Below, piece after piece: positions 1 through 9,068 of a stretch of DNA of 53,942 bases. Both the position numbers and the translations under genes were made by a program. How positions within the stretch are numbered: the first letter of the stretch is position 1; each line of letters opens with the position of its first letter. The notes below the pieces were generated by a model, which worked only from the letters and a program-made list of their open reading frames with translations, searched no databases and had not been told where the DNA came from. Source of the DNA: Thermoanaerobacter sp. A7A (GTDB taxonomy: Bacteria; Bacillota; Thermoanaerobacteria; Thermoanaerobacterales; Thermoanaerobacteraceae); assembly GCF_000445185.1 (NCBI RefSeq), contig NZ_AVAF01000115.1:1-53942 (forward strand). The letters are read 5' to 3'.

Positions 1-110
1 GTAAAAAAATTATAAAAAAAGGTACAAAGCAAAAAACATCTGACACATTAAATCTTGACATTATTGATGAAATTATAAAGGTAAGAGAGATACTAAGAAG
101 TAGAAAATAA
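1..110 (+). CDS. C-terminal end of an unidentified protein (cut by window start)
   Basis: A frame open from the first bases ends at TAA 108-110 and leaves 35 residues, rich in Lys and Ile and ending in Arg-Ser-Arg-Lys. Only 16 bases separate it from the GTG of the cysteine desulfurase, so the two are probably co-transcribed. In many Firmicutes an Rrf2-type regulator precedes such a desulfurase, but this tail carries no diagnostic motif and I do not assign it. Confidence 0.5.
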   Translation, partial: KKIIKKGTKQKTSDTLNLDIIDEIIKVREILRSRK

Positions 111-126
111 TAGAGAGGCGATTTTT

Positions 127-1281
127 GTGGATAGAATTTATTTAGACAATGCAGCGACTACTCCAGTTGATAAAAGGGTATTAGAGGCGATGTTACCATA
201 TTATAGTGATGTTTTTGGTAATCCATCTTCTCCGTATTCATATGGTCAAGAAGCGAAAAAAGCTATTGAAGAAGCGAGGGAAAAAGTGGCAAAAGCTCTG
301 GGTGCAGATGCAGACGAAATATATTTTACCAGTGGTGGGTCTGAGTCTGATAATTGGGCATTAAAAGGTGTAGCATATGCGTTAAAAGATAAGGGAAATC
401 ACATTATTACAACGGAAATTGAACATCATGCAGTACTTAATACTTGTCGATATCTTGAAAAAGAAGGATTCAAAGTAACATATCTTCCAGTTGACGAATA
501 TGGACTTGTAAAGCCTGAAGATTTAAAAAAGGCAATTACAGATAAAACAATCCTTGTTTCTATAATGTTTGCCAATAATGAGATAGGTACGATAGAGCCA
601 ATTGAGGAGCTTGTTAAAATAGCTCATGAGAAAAATGTATATTTTCATACTGATGCTGTGCAAGCAGTTGGTAATATACCAATAGATGTAAAAAAATTAG
701 ATGTTGATTTGTTATCTCTATCTGCCCATAAAATATATGGACCTAAAGGCGTGGGAGCATTATATATAAAGAAGGGGGTAAAGATTCATTCGCTTATACA
801 AGGTGGAACACAGGAAAGGAATAGAAGAGCGGGCACAGAAAATGTTGCAGGAATAGTAGGACTGGGGGAAGCGATAGAGCTTATCACGAAAAATTTGGAT
901 TCTCATATAAATAAACTTACATTTTTAAGAGATAAACTTATAAATGGAATATTAGAAAAAATACCATATGCGAGGTTAAACGGGCATCCAACAAAAAGGC
1001 TTCCAGGCAATGTTAATGTATCATTTGAATTTGTAGATGGCGAATCCCTTATTTTAAACTTAGATATGGCAGGAATATGTGCTTCAAGTGGTTCAGCATG
1101 CACTTCTGGTTCATTGGAGCCATCTCATGTGCTTCTAGCAATTGGGCTCTCAAAAGAATTAGCTCGAGGGTCTTTGAGACTTACAATAGGCAAAGATAAC
1201 ACAGAAGAAGATATAGATAAGGTTTTAGAAGTACTTCCACAAATTGTTAAAAGATTAAGGTCAATATCACAGATTGTATGA
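127..1281 (+). CDS. iscS: Cysteine desulfurase (NifS/IscS class)
   Basis: PLP enzyme that takes sulfur from L-cysteine as a protein-bound persulfide. All family landmarks are present in 384 residues: N-terminal YLDNAATTP, the TEIEHHAVL segment, HTDAVQ, the PLP lysine Lys202 in [12 protein letters not shown], and the persulfide cysteine Cys325 in [10 protein letters not shown]. The start is GTG 127 after a GAGAGGCG ribosome site. The stop overlaps or nearly touches mnmA, so this copy most likely supplies sulfur for tRNA 2-thiouridine, like YrvO in Bacillus, rather than being a general Fe-S assembly enzyme; that role is inferred from position. Confidence 0.95.
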   Translation: MDRIYLDNAATTPVDKRVLEAMLPYYSDVFGNPSSPYSYGQEAKKAIEEAREKVAKALGADADEIYFTSGGSESDNWALKGVAYALKDKGNHIITTEIEHHAVLNTCRYLEKEGFKVTYLPVDEYGLVKPEDLKKAITDKTILVSIMFANNEIGTIEPIEELVKIAHEKNVYFHTDAVQAVGNIPIDVKKLDVDLLSLSAHKIYGPKGVGALYIKKGVKIHSLIQGGTQERNRRAGTENVAGIVGLGEAIELITKNLDSHINKLTFLRDKLINGILEKIPYARLNGHPTKRLPGNVNVSFEFVDGESLILNLDMAGICASSGSACTSGSLEPSHVLLAIGLSKELARGSLRLTIGKDNTEEDIDKVLEVLPQIVKRLRSISQIV

Positions 1282-1313
1282 GAGAATCTACAAGGAGGTT
1301 AGAAAATTTTTTT

Positions 1314-2408
1314 ATGAAAAAGAATAACAGAGTAGTTGTAGGAATGAGCGGAGGTGTTGATAGCTCTGTTTCAGCGTATCTTTTAAAAGAGCAGGGATTT
1401 GATGTTATAGGTGTTACGATGCAAATATGGCAGGACAAAGATGAGGAAGCCGTAAGAGTTGAAGGCGGCTGTTGTTCATTAAGTGCTGTTAGTGACGCCA
1501 GAAGAGTAGCGAATAAGATTGGCATTAAATATTATGTAATGAATTTTAAAGATGTTTTTAAAGAAAAAGTAATAGATTACTTTGTAGATGAATATTTAAA
1601 AGGTAGGACTCCTAATCCATGTATTGCTTGCAATAAATATATAAAATTTGAAGAACTTTTGAAAAGAGCCTGGATGATAGATGCGTATTATGTAGCAACA
1701 GGCCATTATGCGATTTGTGAGTACGATGAAGAAAGAGGAAGGTATATATTAAAGAAGTCTGTAGATACTTCCAAAGACCAGACTTATGTACTATATAATC
1801 TTACTCAAACTCAGCTTGAGCATATTTTGTTTCCACTGGGTAAATATAAAAAAGATGAGGTCAGAGAGTTAGCTAAAAATTTAGGCCTGCCTGTTGCATC
1901 AAAGCCAGACAGTCAAGAAATTTGTTTTGTAACTGATAATGATTATGGAAAATTTATTAGAGAAAATGCCAAAGAAGAGATAAAACCAGGAGAATTCCGC
2001 GATACGAGAGGTAGATTTTTAGGTTATCATAAAGGGATTATACATTATACAATAGGACAACGGAAAGGTTTAGGAATTTCTGTTGGCAAACCCCTCTATG
2101 TTGTCGATATTGATGCAGAAAATAATGTGGTAGTATTAGGATACGGTGACGAAGTATTTGGGGATGAACTCATTTCCTATAATAACAACTTTATTTCAAT
2201 TGACAAACTTGAAGGAGAGATGAGAGTAAAAGCAAAGATACGGTATACTGCAAAAGAGCAGGATGCAGTAATACGACCACTTGAAGATGGGAGGGTTTTT
2301 GTGAAATTTGACAATCAGCAAAGGGCTATTACACCAGGACAGTCAGTAGTTTTTTATGATGGAGATATTGTTGTAGGAGGGGGAACAATAGAAAGAAAAG
2401 TTAGATAA
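1314..2408 (+). CDS. mnmA: tRNA-specific 2-thiouridylase MnmA
   Basis: Thiolates U34 of Lys, Glu and Gln tRNAs using ATP and sulfur relayed from the adjacent desulfurase. From the chosen ATG at 1314 the protein has 364 residues: PP-loop SGGVDSS at 12-18, the first catalytic Cys103 in [11 protein letters not shown], the second Cys204 in SQEICFV, and the IGQRKGL segment of the central domain. An upstream in-frame ATG at 1278 overlaps the iscS stop, but the AAGGAGG at 1292-1298 lies inside that extension and points to 1314; the 15-base spacing is somewhat long. Family length is about 365-375. Confidence 0.93.
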   Translation: MKKNNRVVVGMSGGVDSSVSAYLLKEQGFDVIGVTMQIWQDKDEEAVRVEGGCCSLSAVSDARRVANKIGIKYYVMNFKDVFKEKVIDYFVDEYLKGRTPNPCIACNKYIKFEELLKRAWMIDAYYVATGHYAICEYDEERGRYILKKSVDTSKDQTYVLYNLTQTQLEHILFPLGKYKKDEVRELAKNLGLPVASKPDSQEICFVTDNDYGKFIRENAKEEIKPGEFRDTRGRFLGYHKGIIHYTIGQRKGLGISVGKPLYVVDIDAENNVVVLGYGDEVFGDELISYNNNFISIDKLEGEMRVKAKIRYTAKEQDAVIRPLEDGRVFVKFDNQQRAITPGQSVVFYDGDIVVGGGTIERKVR

Positions 2409-2480
2409 AATTTCGGAATCTCCTTTTATTTGGAAGAATTTCCTATAAAAATACTGAGAGAATGAAGAGGAGATGAAAAT

Positions 2481-4871
2481 ATGGCCGAAAAAGCTAATTT
2501 AAAAATAACAGGGATGTCTTGTGCAGCTTGTGCAACCAAAATAGAAAAAGGGCTTAAAAGCTTAGATGGAGTTTTAGACGCAAATGTAAATCTTGCGATT
2601 GAAAAAGCAACAGTTATATATGATCCAGATAAAATTAATATATGCGATATGGAGAAAAAAATAGAAGATATAGGATATGGTGTAATAAAAGATAAAGCAG
2701 AGCTTGCACTTATGGGTATGTCCTGCGCATCCTGCGCTGCCAAAATCGAAAAAACCTTAAAAAACCTGCCTGGTGTAAGCAATGCATCAGTTAATTTTGC
2801 GACTGAGACAGCAATTGTCGAATATGATTCAAATGAAATTGATACAGAAAAAATGATTAAAGCGATAAAAGATATAGGATATGATGCAAAAGAAAAGACT
2901 GGAGTAGGTATTGACACAGAAAAAGAGATAAAGGAGAGAGAAATAAATACATTAAGGAAACTTGTAATATATTCAGCGATTTTAACTGTGCCGTTAGTAA
3001 TATCAATGGTTTTTAGAATGTTTAAAATTTCAGGAGGAATACTTGATAATCCGTGGTTACAGGTATTTTTATCTTCACCTGTTCAGTTTATCGTAGGTTT
3101 TAGATATTATAAGGGTGCGTGGAACAATTTAAAAAATATGACGGCAAATATGGATACTTTGGTAGCTATGGGAACATCTGCAGCGTATTTTTATAGTTTG
3201 TACAATGTATTTACCAAACCCTCTCATGAGATACACAATTACTTGTATTTTGAGGCATCAGCAGTTATTATAACGCTTGTAACATTGGGTAAACTGCTTG
3301 AAGCTACAGCCAAGGGGAAAACATCTGAAGCAATAAAAAACCTTATGGGACTACAAGCAAAGACCGCAAGAGTGATAAGGGATGGGCAAGAATTAGATAT
3401 ACCTATTGAAGAAGTCAAAGTTGGGGATATCGTTGTTGTAAGGCCGGGTGAAAAAATACCAGTTGATGGTAAAATAGTTGAGGGTAGTTCCACAATAGAT
3501 GAATCTATGATAACTGGTGAATCTATTCCTGTAGAAAAAGGCGTTGGTGATGAAGTAATTGGTGCTACGATAAATAAAACAGGAACGTTTAAATTTGAAG
3601 CGACAAAAGTGGGTAAAGATACGGTACTATCGCAAATTATTAAAATGGTAGAAGACGCCCAAGGTTCCAAAGCGCCAATTCAACAAATTGCTGATAAAAT
3701 CTCTGGTATTTTTGTACCCACAGTTATGGGTATAGCTGCTACCACCTTTTTAATTTGGTATTTTGGGTATGGAGATTTTAATGGGGGCATAATAAATGCA
3801 GTATCAGTACTTGTAATAGCCTGCCCGTGTGCCCTTGGACTTGCAGTTCCGACCTCTGTGATGGTAGGGACAGGAAAAGGAGCAGAAAATGGTATACTCA
3901 TTAAAGGAGGAGAGCATCTGCAGAGGGCAGGAAAAATCACGACAATAGTGCTTGATAAGACTGGGACGATAACAAAAGGAGAACCGGAAGTTACAGACAT
4001 AGTAGCTCTTGGAGATTTTACCGAAGATGAGATTTTGAAAATTGCGGGAATTGCGGAAAAAAATTCTGAGCATCCATTGGGACAAGCAATTGTCAATAAA
4101 GCAAAAGAAAAATTCAAAATATTGGAAGACTCTGAGAAATTTGAGGCTATACCAGGCTACGGTATATGCATTATGATAAATGAAAAAGAGTTTTATATTG
4201 GCAATAGAAGGCTCATGGACAGACAAAATATTGATATAACGTCAATTGAAGATAAGGTCACAGAACTAGAATCACAAGGTAAAACAGCAATGATATTGGC
4301 ATCTCACGACAAAGTTTATGGCATTATAGCTGTTGCAGATACTGTAAAGAGTGACTCGGCAAAAGCAATTCAAAAGTTACAGGCTATGGGTATTGAAGTA
4401 TACATGATTACGGGAGATAATAAAAGGACTGCTGAGGCAATAGCAAAACAAGTTGGTATAAAAAATGTTCTAGCAGAAGTATTGCCAGAACATAAGGCTT
4501 TAGAGATTATGAAGCTTCAAAAAATGGGAAAAGTAGTTGCAATGGTGGGAGATGGTATTAATGATGCTCCTGCTTTAGCTACTGCGGATGTTGGCATAGC
4601 GATAGGTACAGGTACAGATGTGGCGATAGAAACCTCAGATATAACGCTTTTAAGTGGAAATCTTATGGGTATTGTGACCGCTATAAAATTAAGCAAAGCT
4701 ACCATGAGAAATATATATCAAAATTTATTCTGGGCTTTTTTATACAATACAATCGGCATACCATTTGCTGCGATGGGATTTTTGACTCCAGCTATAGCAG
4801 GAGGGGCAATGGCATTTAGCTCAGTGTCAGTTGTAACAAATGCTTTAAGATTGAGAAGGTTTAGGGCATGA
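2481..4871 (+). CDS. copA: Copper-translocating P1B-type ATPase
   Basis: Inner-membrane copper pump, 796 residues. Two N-terminal HMA domains each carry GMSCxxC (Cys14/Cys17 and Cys82/Cys85), as in Bacillus CopA. Then come the membrane helices, the actuator TGES loop, the metal-transport motif Cys448-Pro449-Cys450, the phosphorylated Asp492 in DKTGT, the HP pair in SEHPLG, and the hinge GDGINDAP. No CsoR or CopZ gene adjoins it. A 72-base gap separates it from mnmA, with GAGGAGATG before the ATG. A strong terminator begins inside its stop codon. A short likely relic of a related gene is near 14.96 kb. Confidence 0.95.
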   Translation: MAEKANLKITGMSCAACATKIEKGLKSLDGVLDANVNLAIEKATVIYDPDKINICDMEKKIEDIGYGVIKDKAELALMGMSCASCAAKIEKTLKNLPGVSNASVNFATETAIVEYDSNEIDTEKMIKAIKDIGYDAKEKTGVGIDTEKEIKEREINTLRKLVIYSAILTVPLVISMVFRMFKISGGILDNPWLQVFLSSPVQFIVGFRYYKGAWNNLKNMTANMDTLVAMGTSAAYFYSLYNVFTKPSHEIHNYLYFEASAVIITLVTLGKLLEATAKGKTSEAIKNLMGLQAKTARVIRDGQELDIPIEEVKVGDIVVVRPGEKIPVDGKIVEGSSTIDESMITGESIPVEKGVGDEVIGATINKTGTFKFEATKVGKDTVLSQIIKMVEDAQGSKAPIQQIADKISGIFVPTVMGIAATTFLIWYFGYGDFNGGIINAVSVLVIACPCALGLAVPTSVMVGTGKGAENGILIKGGEHLQRAGKITTIVLDKTGTITKGEPEVTDIVALGDFTEDEILKIAGIAEKNSEHPLGQAIVNKAKEKFKILEDSEKFEAIPGYGICIMINEKEFYIGNRRLMDRQNIDITSIEDKVTELESQGKTAMILASHDKVYGIIAVADTVKSDSAKAIQKLQAMGIEVYMITGDNKRTAEAIAKQVGIKNVLAEVLPEHKALEIMKLQKMGKVVAMVGDGINDAPALATADVGIAIGTGTDVAIETSDITLLSGNLMGIVTAIKLSKATMRNIYQNLFWAFLYNTIGIPFAAMGFLTPAIAGGAMAFSSVSVVTNALRLRRFRA

Positions 4872-4899
4872 GTTTGGAATTGTCCAAACTCATTTTTTT
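4868..4899 (+). terminator. Rho-independent terminator of copA
   Basis: Perfect 11-bp stem (ATGAGTTTGGA against TCCAAACTCAT) with a 4-base loop, followed by six T. The left arm includes the copA stop codon. The histidine kinase gene on the other strand ends inside the right arm, and there is no T tract in that direction. Confidence 0.9.
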
Positions 4900-6266
4900 A
4901 AGGTAGGAAGCCATACTACAAAAGTCGTTCCTTTGCCTTCACAGCTTTCGACTTGGATTTTTCCGCCGTGGGCGTTTATAATCCACTGGCAGATAGAAAG
5001 CCCTAATCCACTTCCTCCGCTTTTTCTTGTCCTTGCTTTGTCAACTCTATAGAACCTTTCAAAAATATGGGGTAGATGCTCTTCAGGTATTCCTATTCCT
5101 GTATCTTTGATAGAGGTCTTGATAAATTTTCCTGAATTTTCTACACTTATCTCTACTTTTCCACCAGCTGGTGTATATTTGATGGCATTGTCTATTAAGT
5201 TATAAAAAAGTTGAATTATTCTTGTTTGATCTCCCCTAATGTAGGAAGAATCATTTTTTATAATTTTTAATGTTAAGCCATTGTTTTCAACAAGAGGGGC
5301 AAGTTCATTTACAATTCCTTCTATTAATTCGCTGAAATTTAAATTTTCTATAGTCAATTTTTCTGCATTAGAGTCACTTCTGGCAAGGAATAATAAATCG
5401 TGAACAAGTTTTGACATGTGTTTTGCTTCCTCAAGTATTACTTGTAAAGCTTTTTTATATTCTTCCTTTGTGCCTGTGCCATTTAATGCTGATTCTGCTT
5501 GGGTTTGTATTACAGCAATAGGAGTTCTAAGTTCATGGGAGGCGTCATGGGTAAATTGTTTTTGCCTTTTAAAAGAGTTTTCAAGTTTTTCAATCATCAT
5601 GTCAAAGGTTTGGGCAAGATTTCCTATTTCGTCATTAGTGTAAGGTAGGTTAAGTCTTTTAGATAGGTCACCAACACTTATTTCTCTTGCAACTTTAGTC
5701 ATGTGACTAATTGGTTTTAATGCTTTGTTTGAAATAATAATCCCGCCTAAAATTGTAATACCAATTAAAATTGGAATTATAATGGTGAAGATGCCAAACA
5801 GATTTTTCATTGCTATATCCATTAAATTTAACGATTGAGCTATTACAATTATTCCTATTATTTTACTGTCATAATATACAGGAGCAGAATACATCCTAAG
5901 CTTTCCTTCAGGTGATGTAACAGTTTGGTATTTGCCTATGAAATCAGTGTTTGTAGTATATTGGCTAAGAATTTTTGAAGGAATATTGGATTCTATTAGC
6001 TTTAAGTCTGGATAAGAATAAATAGCTCCGTAAAAATCTGTGTTGGCATAAAAAGGTTCGTCGCCAGATTTAATTTTTCCATTTTCTATATCAAGTACTG
6101 ATGATATTTGTTGAACTTGTGTTTTAAGTATTGTATCTTCATTTATAATTATCATTTTTTCCAGACTTAAATAGGTTACGACACTAAATATTGTTATTAC
6201 AATAGTTAATAGCAGCACATACCATAATGTCAATTTTAGTTTTAATGGAAAATAAATTTTTTTCAT
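4890..6266 (-). CDS. Sensor histidine kinase (two-component system)
   Basis: Membrane histidine kinase of 458 residues paired with the response regulator directly upstream; one base separates the two genes. Visible parts: TM1 about 9-33, an extracytoplasmic sensor region of about 120 residues, TM2 about 155-179, a HAMP linker about 180-232, the phospho-acceptor His244 in HDASHELRTP, and ATPase boxes N (LIDNAIKYTP), G1 (DTGIGIP), F (FERFYR) and G2 (SGLGLSI). The layout matches the CiaH/ArlS/BaeS group. The signal is unknown. It converges on copA, but nothing in the sequence shows a copper-sensing role. Confidence 0.93.
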   Translation of the reverse strand: MKKIYFPLKLKLTLWYVLLLTIVITIFSVVTYLSLEKMIIINEDTILKTQVQQISSVLDIENGKIKSGDEPFYANTDFYGAIYSYPDLKLIESNIPSKILSQYTTNTDFIGKYQTVTSPEGKLRMYSAPVYYDSKIIGIIVIAQSLNLMDIAMKNLFGIFTIIIPILIGITILGGIIISNKALKPISHMTKVAREISVGDLSKRLNLPYTNDEIGNLAQTFDMMIEKLENSFKRQKQFTHDASHELRTPIAVIQTQAESALNGTGTKEEYKKALQVILEEAKHMSKLVHDLLFLARSDSNAEKLTIENLNFSELIEGIVNELAPLVENNGLTLKIIKNDSSYIRGDQTRIIQLFYNLIDNAIKYTPAGGKVEISVENSGKFIKTSIKDTGIGIPEEHLPHIFERFYRVDKARTRKSGGSGLGLSICQWIINAHGGKIQVESCEGKGTTFVVWLPTLKK

Positions 6267-6267
6267 T

Positions 6268-6942
6268 TTACTTAGACTCCTTTAAACAATATCCGCTACC
6301 TCTTATCGTATGAATGAGTTTGTTTTCAAAATCATCGTCAATTTTTTTTCTGAGATAGCGTATGTATACGTCGATAATATTGGAAAAGCCATCAAATTCA
6401 TAGTCCCATATATGGTCGGCTATTTGGGTGCGGGTTAAAACTCTCCCTGCATTTCTCATCATATATTCTAAAAGGGCAAATTCTTTGCTTGTGAGAGTTA
6501 TTTCTTTGTCTCCTCTTTTGACTTGGCGTGTCAAAGTATTTAATTCTAAATCGGCAACCTTTAAAATAGGGCTTTTAGTAGGAGCTTCTCTCCTTAAAAG
6601 GGCGCGAATTCTTGCCATTAACTCACACAACTCAAAAGGTTTTGTCATGTAATCGTCAGCTCCTGTATCAAGACCTTTTACTTTGTCTTCTGTAGCATCT
6701 TTCGCTGTAAGCATCAGTACAGGAGTGTTAATACCTTCATTTCTTAAATTCTCTAAAATTTTAATGCCATCCATTCCCGGAAGCATTATGTCTAAAATTA
6801 TTACATCATAGACATTCATTTTGGCATATTCTAACCCTTCTAAACCATCTTGTGCAATATCTACACTATATCCTTCTTCTTTTAAAGCTTTATATAAAGC
6901 ATTTACTAAATTTTCTTCATCATCTACAATGAGAATTCTCAT
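6268..6942 (-). CDS. OmpR/PhoB-family response regulator
   Basis: A 224-residue transcription factor with a receiver domain (acidic pair Asp7/Asp8, phospho-acceptor Asp51 in ILDIMLPGMDG, TKPF lysine near 103) and a C-terminal winged helix of the OmpR type (TSKEFALLEY, then DVYIRYLRKKID and IHTIRGSGYCL). It is the first gene of the operon with its kinase. Its promoter carries a direct repeat resembling a CiaR-type box, which suggests autoregulation. No orthologue name can be fixed from sequence alone. Confidence 0.94.
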   Translation of the reverse strand: MRILIVDDEENLVNALYKALKEEGYSVDIAQDGLEGLEYAKMNVYDVIILDIMLPGMDGIKILENLRNEGINTPVLMLTAKDATEDKVKGLDTGADDYMTKPFELCELMARIRALLRREAPTKSPILKVADLELNTLTRQVKRGDKEITLTSKEFALLEYMMRNAGRVLTRTQIADHIWDYEFDGFSNIIDVYIRYLRKKIDDDFENKLIHTIRGSGYCLKESK

Positions 6943-6973
6943 AAATTTTCCACCCCTTTACAATTCTTAGCTT

Positions 6974-7006
6974 ATTATATCAAAATAGTGTTAAAAATTC
7001 ATTAAA
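6974..7006 (-). promoter_or_regulatory. Response-regulator promoter with TTTAA(T/C)-N5 direct repeat
   Basis: On the minus strand, TATAAT (6979 down to 6974) has no good -35 box. Ten bases upstream of it lie two copies of TTTAAY separated by five bases (7006-7001 and 6995-6990). A one-turn direct repeat about 10 bases from the -10, standing in for the -35, is the arrangement I recall for CiaR-type activation. The inference is positive autoregulation by the adjacent regulator. Confidence 0.5.
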
Positions 7007-7025
7007 ATTTGACTATAGTCGATTG

Positions 7026-7054
7026 TTGACAATAAAAATTTATAAATATACAAT
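7026..7054 (+). promoter_or_regulatory. Vegetative promoter of the HD-GYP gene
   Basis: TTGACA (7026-7031), a 17-base spacer and TACAAT (7049-7054): near-consensus for the housekeeping sigma factor. It leaves a leader of about 60 bases before the ATG at 7123. Confidence 0.75.
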
Positions 7055-7122
7055 ATTCGTAGAATAAGCAAGAAAATTTACGAAAAAGCAAATTTTTTGT
7101 AATTTCAGAGGAGAGGAGAGTT

Positions 7123-8064
7123 ATGGAGAGATTTAAAAGTAAAATTTTCTGTCTTTTAAAAAACAAAAAATTTACAGACATTTTAATTTTTATATTGTTA
7201 CTTATAATGATTGGAATTATATTTTATACTTCCCGAAAGATAAACACTATATATTTTTACGCCTATACGCGACTTTTGTATATTCCTCTTGTAATTTCTG
7301 CTCTAATGTATGATTTGAAACGCAGCTTAATTACTCCTACGCTAATAAGTATAGGAGAGTTTTTAGAAATATATTTAACTGAAAAATCTTATATTTTTCT
7401 AATATCTATTCCACTGTATTATTTTGTATCCATATCTATTAGTTACTTTAAATTACAGGCAGAGAGACTTAGAGATTTAATCAAGGAAACAAATGAAAAT
7501 CTAAAAGATATGAAAAATGCATTGATTTCTGCGTTAGAAGCAAAGGATGTGTATACACAAGGACATTCTCAAAGGGTTTGTAAACTTGTAACACAAATTG
7601 TTTATAAAATGGGAATTGAAGGGAAAAAAGCGGAAGATATAATCACGGCAGCAAAACTTCATGACATAGGGAAAATTGGCATAAGAGATGAGGTGTTAAA
7701 CAAACCAGGAAAACTTACTGATCAAGAATTTGCTGAAATAATGGATCATCCGGTTATGAGTTATGAGATTATAAATAAGATGAAGGTTATGGAAAATATC
7801 GCAAAGATAATACGTCATCATCACGAAAAATATGATGGCAAAGGATATCCTGATGGATTAAAAGGTGAGAAGATACCTTTAGGTTCACGAATAATAGCCG
7901 TGGCTGATGCTTTTGATGCCATGACTTCTAAGAGGCCTTACAGAGATTCATTTACAATGGCTCAAGCTATTGAAGAATTGAAAAAAAATGCGGGAACACA
8001 GTTTGATCCTAAAATTGTTGATGCGTTTATATCTATAATAGAAGATTTAGGTATTGACTATTAA
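7123..8064 (+). CDS. Membrane HD-GYP domain protein (probable cyclic-di-GMP phosphodiesterase)
   Basis: A 313-residue protein whose first 110 residues form about four hydrophobic helices. A short coiled linker follows, then a complete HD-GYP domain: GHSQRV, the metal ligands His180-Asp181 in KLHDIGKIG, HPVMSYEI, RHHHEKYDGKGYP with Gly241-Tyr242-Pro243, and ADAFDAMTSKRPYR. HD-GYP proteins hydrolyse cyclic-di-GMP or related cyclic dinucleotides. All ligand residues look intact, so it should be active. The membrane part may sense a signal. It is divergent from the two-component operon and has its own promoter. Confidence 0.92.
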   Translation: MERFKSKIFCLLKNKKFTDILIFILLLIMIGIIFYTSRKINTIYFYAYTRLLYIPLVISALMYDLKRSLITPTLISIGEFLEIYLTEKSYIFLISIPLYYFVSISISYFKLQAERLRDLIKETNENLKDMKNALISALEAKDVYTQGHSQRVCKLVTQIVYKMGIEGKKAEDIITAAKLHDIGKIGIRDEVLNKPGKLTDQEFAEIMDHPVMSYEIINKMKVMENIAKIIRHHHEKYDGKGYPDGLKGEKIPLGSRIIAVADAFDAMTSKRPYRDSFTMAQAIEELKKNAGTQFDPKIVDAFISIIEDLGIDY

Positions 8065-8135
8065 TTTAACATTAATACATAATCAATTATAATTTTTTAA
8101 TTTGTTTTTAATGAAAATCTAATTTTCCTTTAAGA

Positions 8136-8166
8136 CTTCACCTATATAATATTTCATGAGGTGAAG
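8136..8166 (+). promoter_or_regulatory. Inverted repeat spanning the PAP2 promoter and ribosome site
   Basis: CTTCACCT (8136-8143) and AGGTGAAG (8159-8166) are perfect complements. TATAAT (8145-8150) lies between them, and the right arm is the ribosome binding site of the gene starting at 8171. RNA read through from upstream could fold and hide the ribosome site, while RNA started at the internal -10 would lack the left arm. The symmetry could equally be a repressor operator. Confidence 0.4.
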
Positions 8167-8170
8167 AAAT

Positions 8171-8719
8171 ATGAATTTGACACTTTTTCACATGATAAAT
8201 GGCTTAGCAGGCCATAATATTTTTTTGGACAAGATTATGACTTTTATTGCTGTGTATTCTCCAATTTTGTATGGGATGCTTATGTTGGTTCAGTGGTTTA
8301 TAGGCGGTGATAAGGGTAAAAAGACTTCTATGAACGCCTTTTTTGCAGCTATTATTGCACTAAGTTTAAATTTAATAATTTCTACCGTCTATTTTGAACC
8401 CAGACCTTTTGTGCATCACAAAGTCAATCTTTTGGTAAAACATCCTGCAGATGCTTCTTTTCCGAGTGACCATGCGTCAGGAGGTTCTGCTTTATCTTTT
8501 ACAGAGATTATGTATGACAAAATTATTGGCAGTATAATGATGGTTTTAACTCTATTACTTTTATTTGCAAGAATATATGTGGGAGTACATTATCCACTGG
8601 ATATCATAGCTGGCTTTATAATAGGATTTATAAGCAGTAAAATTTTAAGAGGACTTGAAGGAATACTTAGTCCTGTTGAAGGGTATATTATAAAAATATG
8701 GCATGAAATATTTGCATAA
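8171..8719 (+). CDS. PAP2-family membrane phosphatase (undecaprenyl-diphosphatase-like)
   Basis: A 182-residue polytopic protein with the three acid-phosphatase motifs: an Arg-Pro element in FEPRPF, PSDHASGG, and ARIYVGVHYPLD. Proteins of this size and pattern (BcrC/YbjG group) recycle undecaprenyl pyrophosphate, or act on other lipid phosphates, at the outer face of the membrane. The start ATG follows AGGTGAAG. It stands alone between an HD-GYP gene and a terminator hairpin. The substrate cannot be settled from sequence. Confidence 0.85.
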   Translation: MNLTLFHMINGLAGHNIFLDKIMTFIAVYSPILYGMLMLVQWFIGGDKGKKTSMNAFFAAIIALSLNLIISTVYFEPRPFVHHKVNLLVKHPADASFPSDHASGGSALSFTEIMYDKIIGSIMMVLTLLLLFARIYVGVHYPLDIIAGFIIGFISSKILRGLEGILSPVEGYIIKIWHEIFA

Positions 8720-8720
8720 A

Positions 8721-8738
8721 CACAGGAAAAGTCCTGTG
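8721..8738 (+). repeat. Left copy of the duplicated terminator hairpin flanking element 1
   Basis: A self-complementary stretch of 18 bases: CACAGGA, an AAAG loop and TCCTGTG. It differs by one loop base from 9004-9021. No T tract follows; element 1 begins at the next base. It lies two bases after the PAP2 stop codon and looks like the target-site copy of that gene's terminator. Confidence 0.75.
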
Positions 8739-9003
8739 CAGACTGTAGGCAAACTTTCGTAAAGGAGATATTTTGCATAAGGAGTGACTTGTTACAAAGC
8801 GGTAACAAAACTTAACAAGACCGAGGGTGGAGGCAGGGCCGAAGCCATGGATGGCGGAGGCGGGCACCTTAAGGCATGGATGCCGATTGTGCCCGGTACC
8901 CTGCCGGAACCTGAAGGTCGAGTTTAGTTTTGTCGCTTTGGAACATCGGAGCAACGATGCAAAATATCTCCTTTGAATATTTTTTAACTTTGTCAACAAA
9001 CTG
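8739..9003 (+). mobile_element. Element 1: 265-bp non-coding palindromic element with terminal inverted repeats
   Basis: The left end CAGACTGTAGGCAAA and the complement of the right end, CAGTTTGTTGACAAA, are imperfect inverted repeats. Inside, AAAGGAGATATTTTGCA (8761-8777) pairs perfectly with 8958-8974. A further long arm (about 8790-8822 with 8916-8944) closes a GC-rich core with two small hairpins, GCCAT-GGA-TGGC and GGCAT-GGA-TGCC. It has no plausible gene. It is flanked by 18-bp direct repeats and shares its ends with elements at 13922 and 53843. It behaves like a MITE or a mobile structured RNA; no transposase for it is in the window. Confidence 0.75.
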
Positions 9004-9027
9004 CACAGGAGAAGTCCTGTGTTTTTT
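9004..9027 (+). terminator. Terminator hairpin (right duplicate) with T tract
   Basis: CACAGGA, a GAAG loop and TCCTGTG (9004-9021), then six T. This is the copy that kept the T tract. Before insertion of element 1 it would have been the PAP2 terminator. Confidence 0.8.
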
Positions 9028-9068
9028 ATGCTATAATAATAACAACAACTTATGAGGAGGGCGGGAAT

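Noticed and set aside
1247-1525. Minus-strand open frame over the iscS/mnmA junction
   Set aside because: Lies opposite two well-supported genes and has no family features.
3239-4226. Three long minus-strand frames opposite copA
   Set aside because: All are opposite strongly motif-bearing copA sequence and overlap each other; they reflect codon bias.
6974-7054. Copper-responsive control of the two-component system because it neighbours copA
   Set aside because: The genes are convergent with copA and share no promoter; no CopY/CsoR-type operator is visible.
8688-8999. Open minus-strand frame of about 100 codons across element 1
   Set aside because: It is made of the palindromic, GC-rich repeat, has no ribosome site and no recognisable protein pattern; openness follows from the repeat's composition.
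8739-9003. Element 1 as a group IIC intron, which also inserts next to terminators
   Set aside because: Far too short, no domain V hairpin or reverse transcriptase, and it has terminal inverted repeats and flanking duplications that such introns lack.
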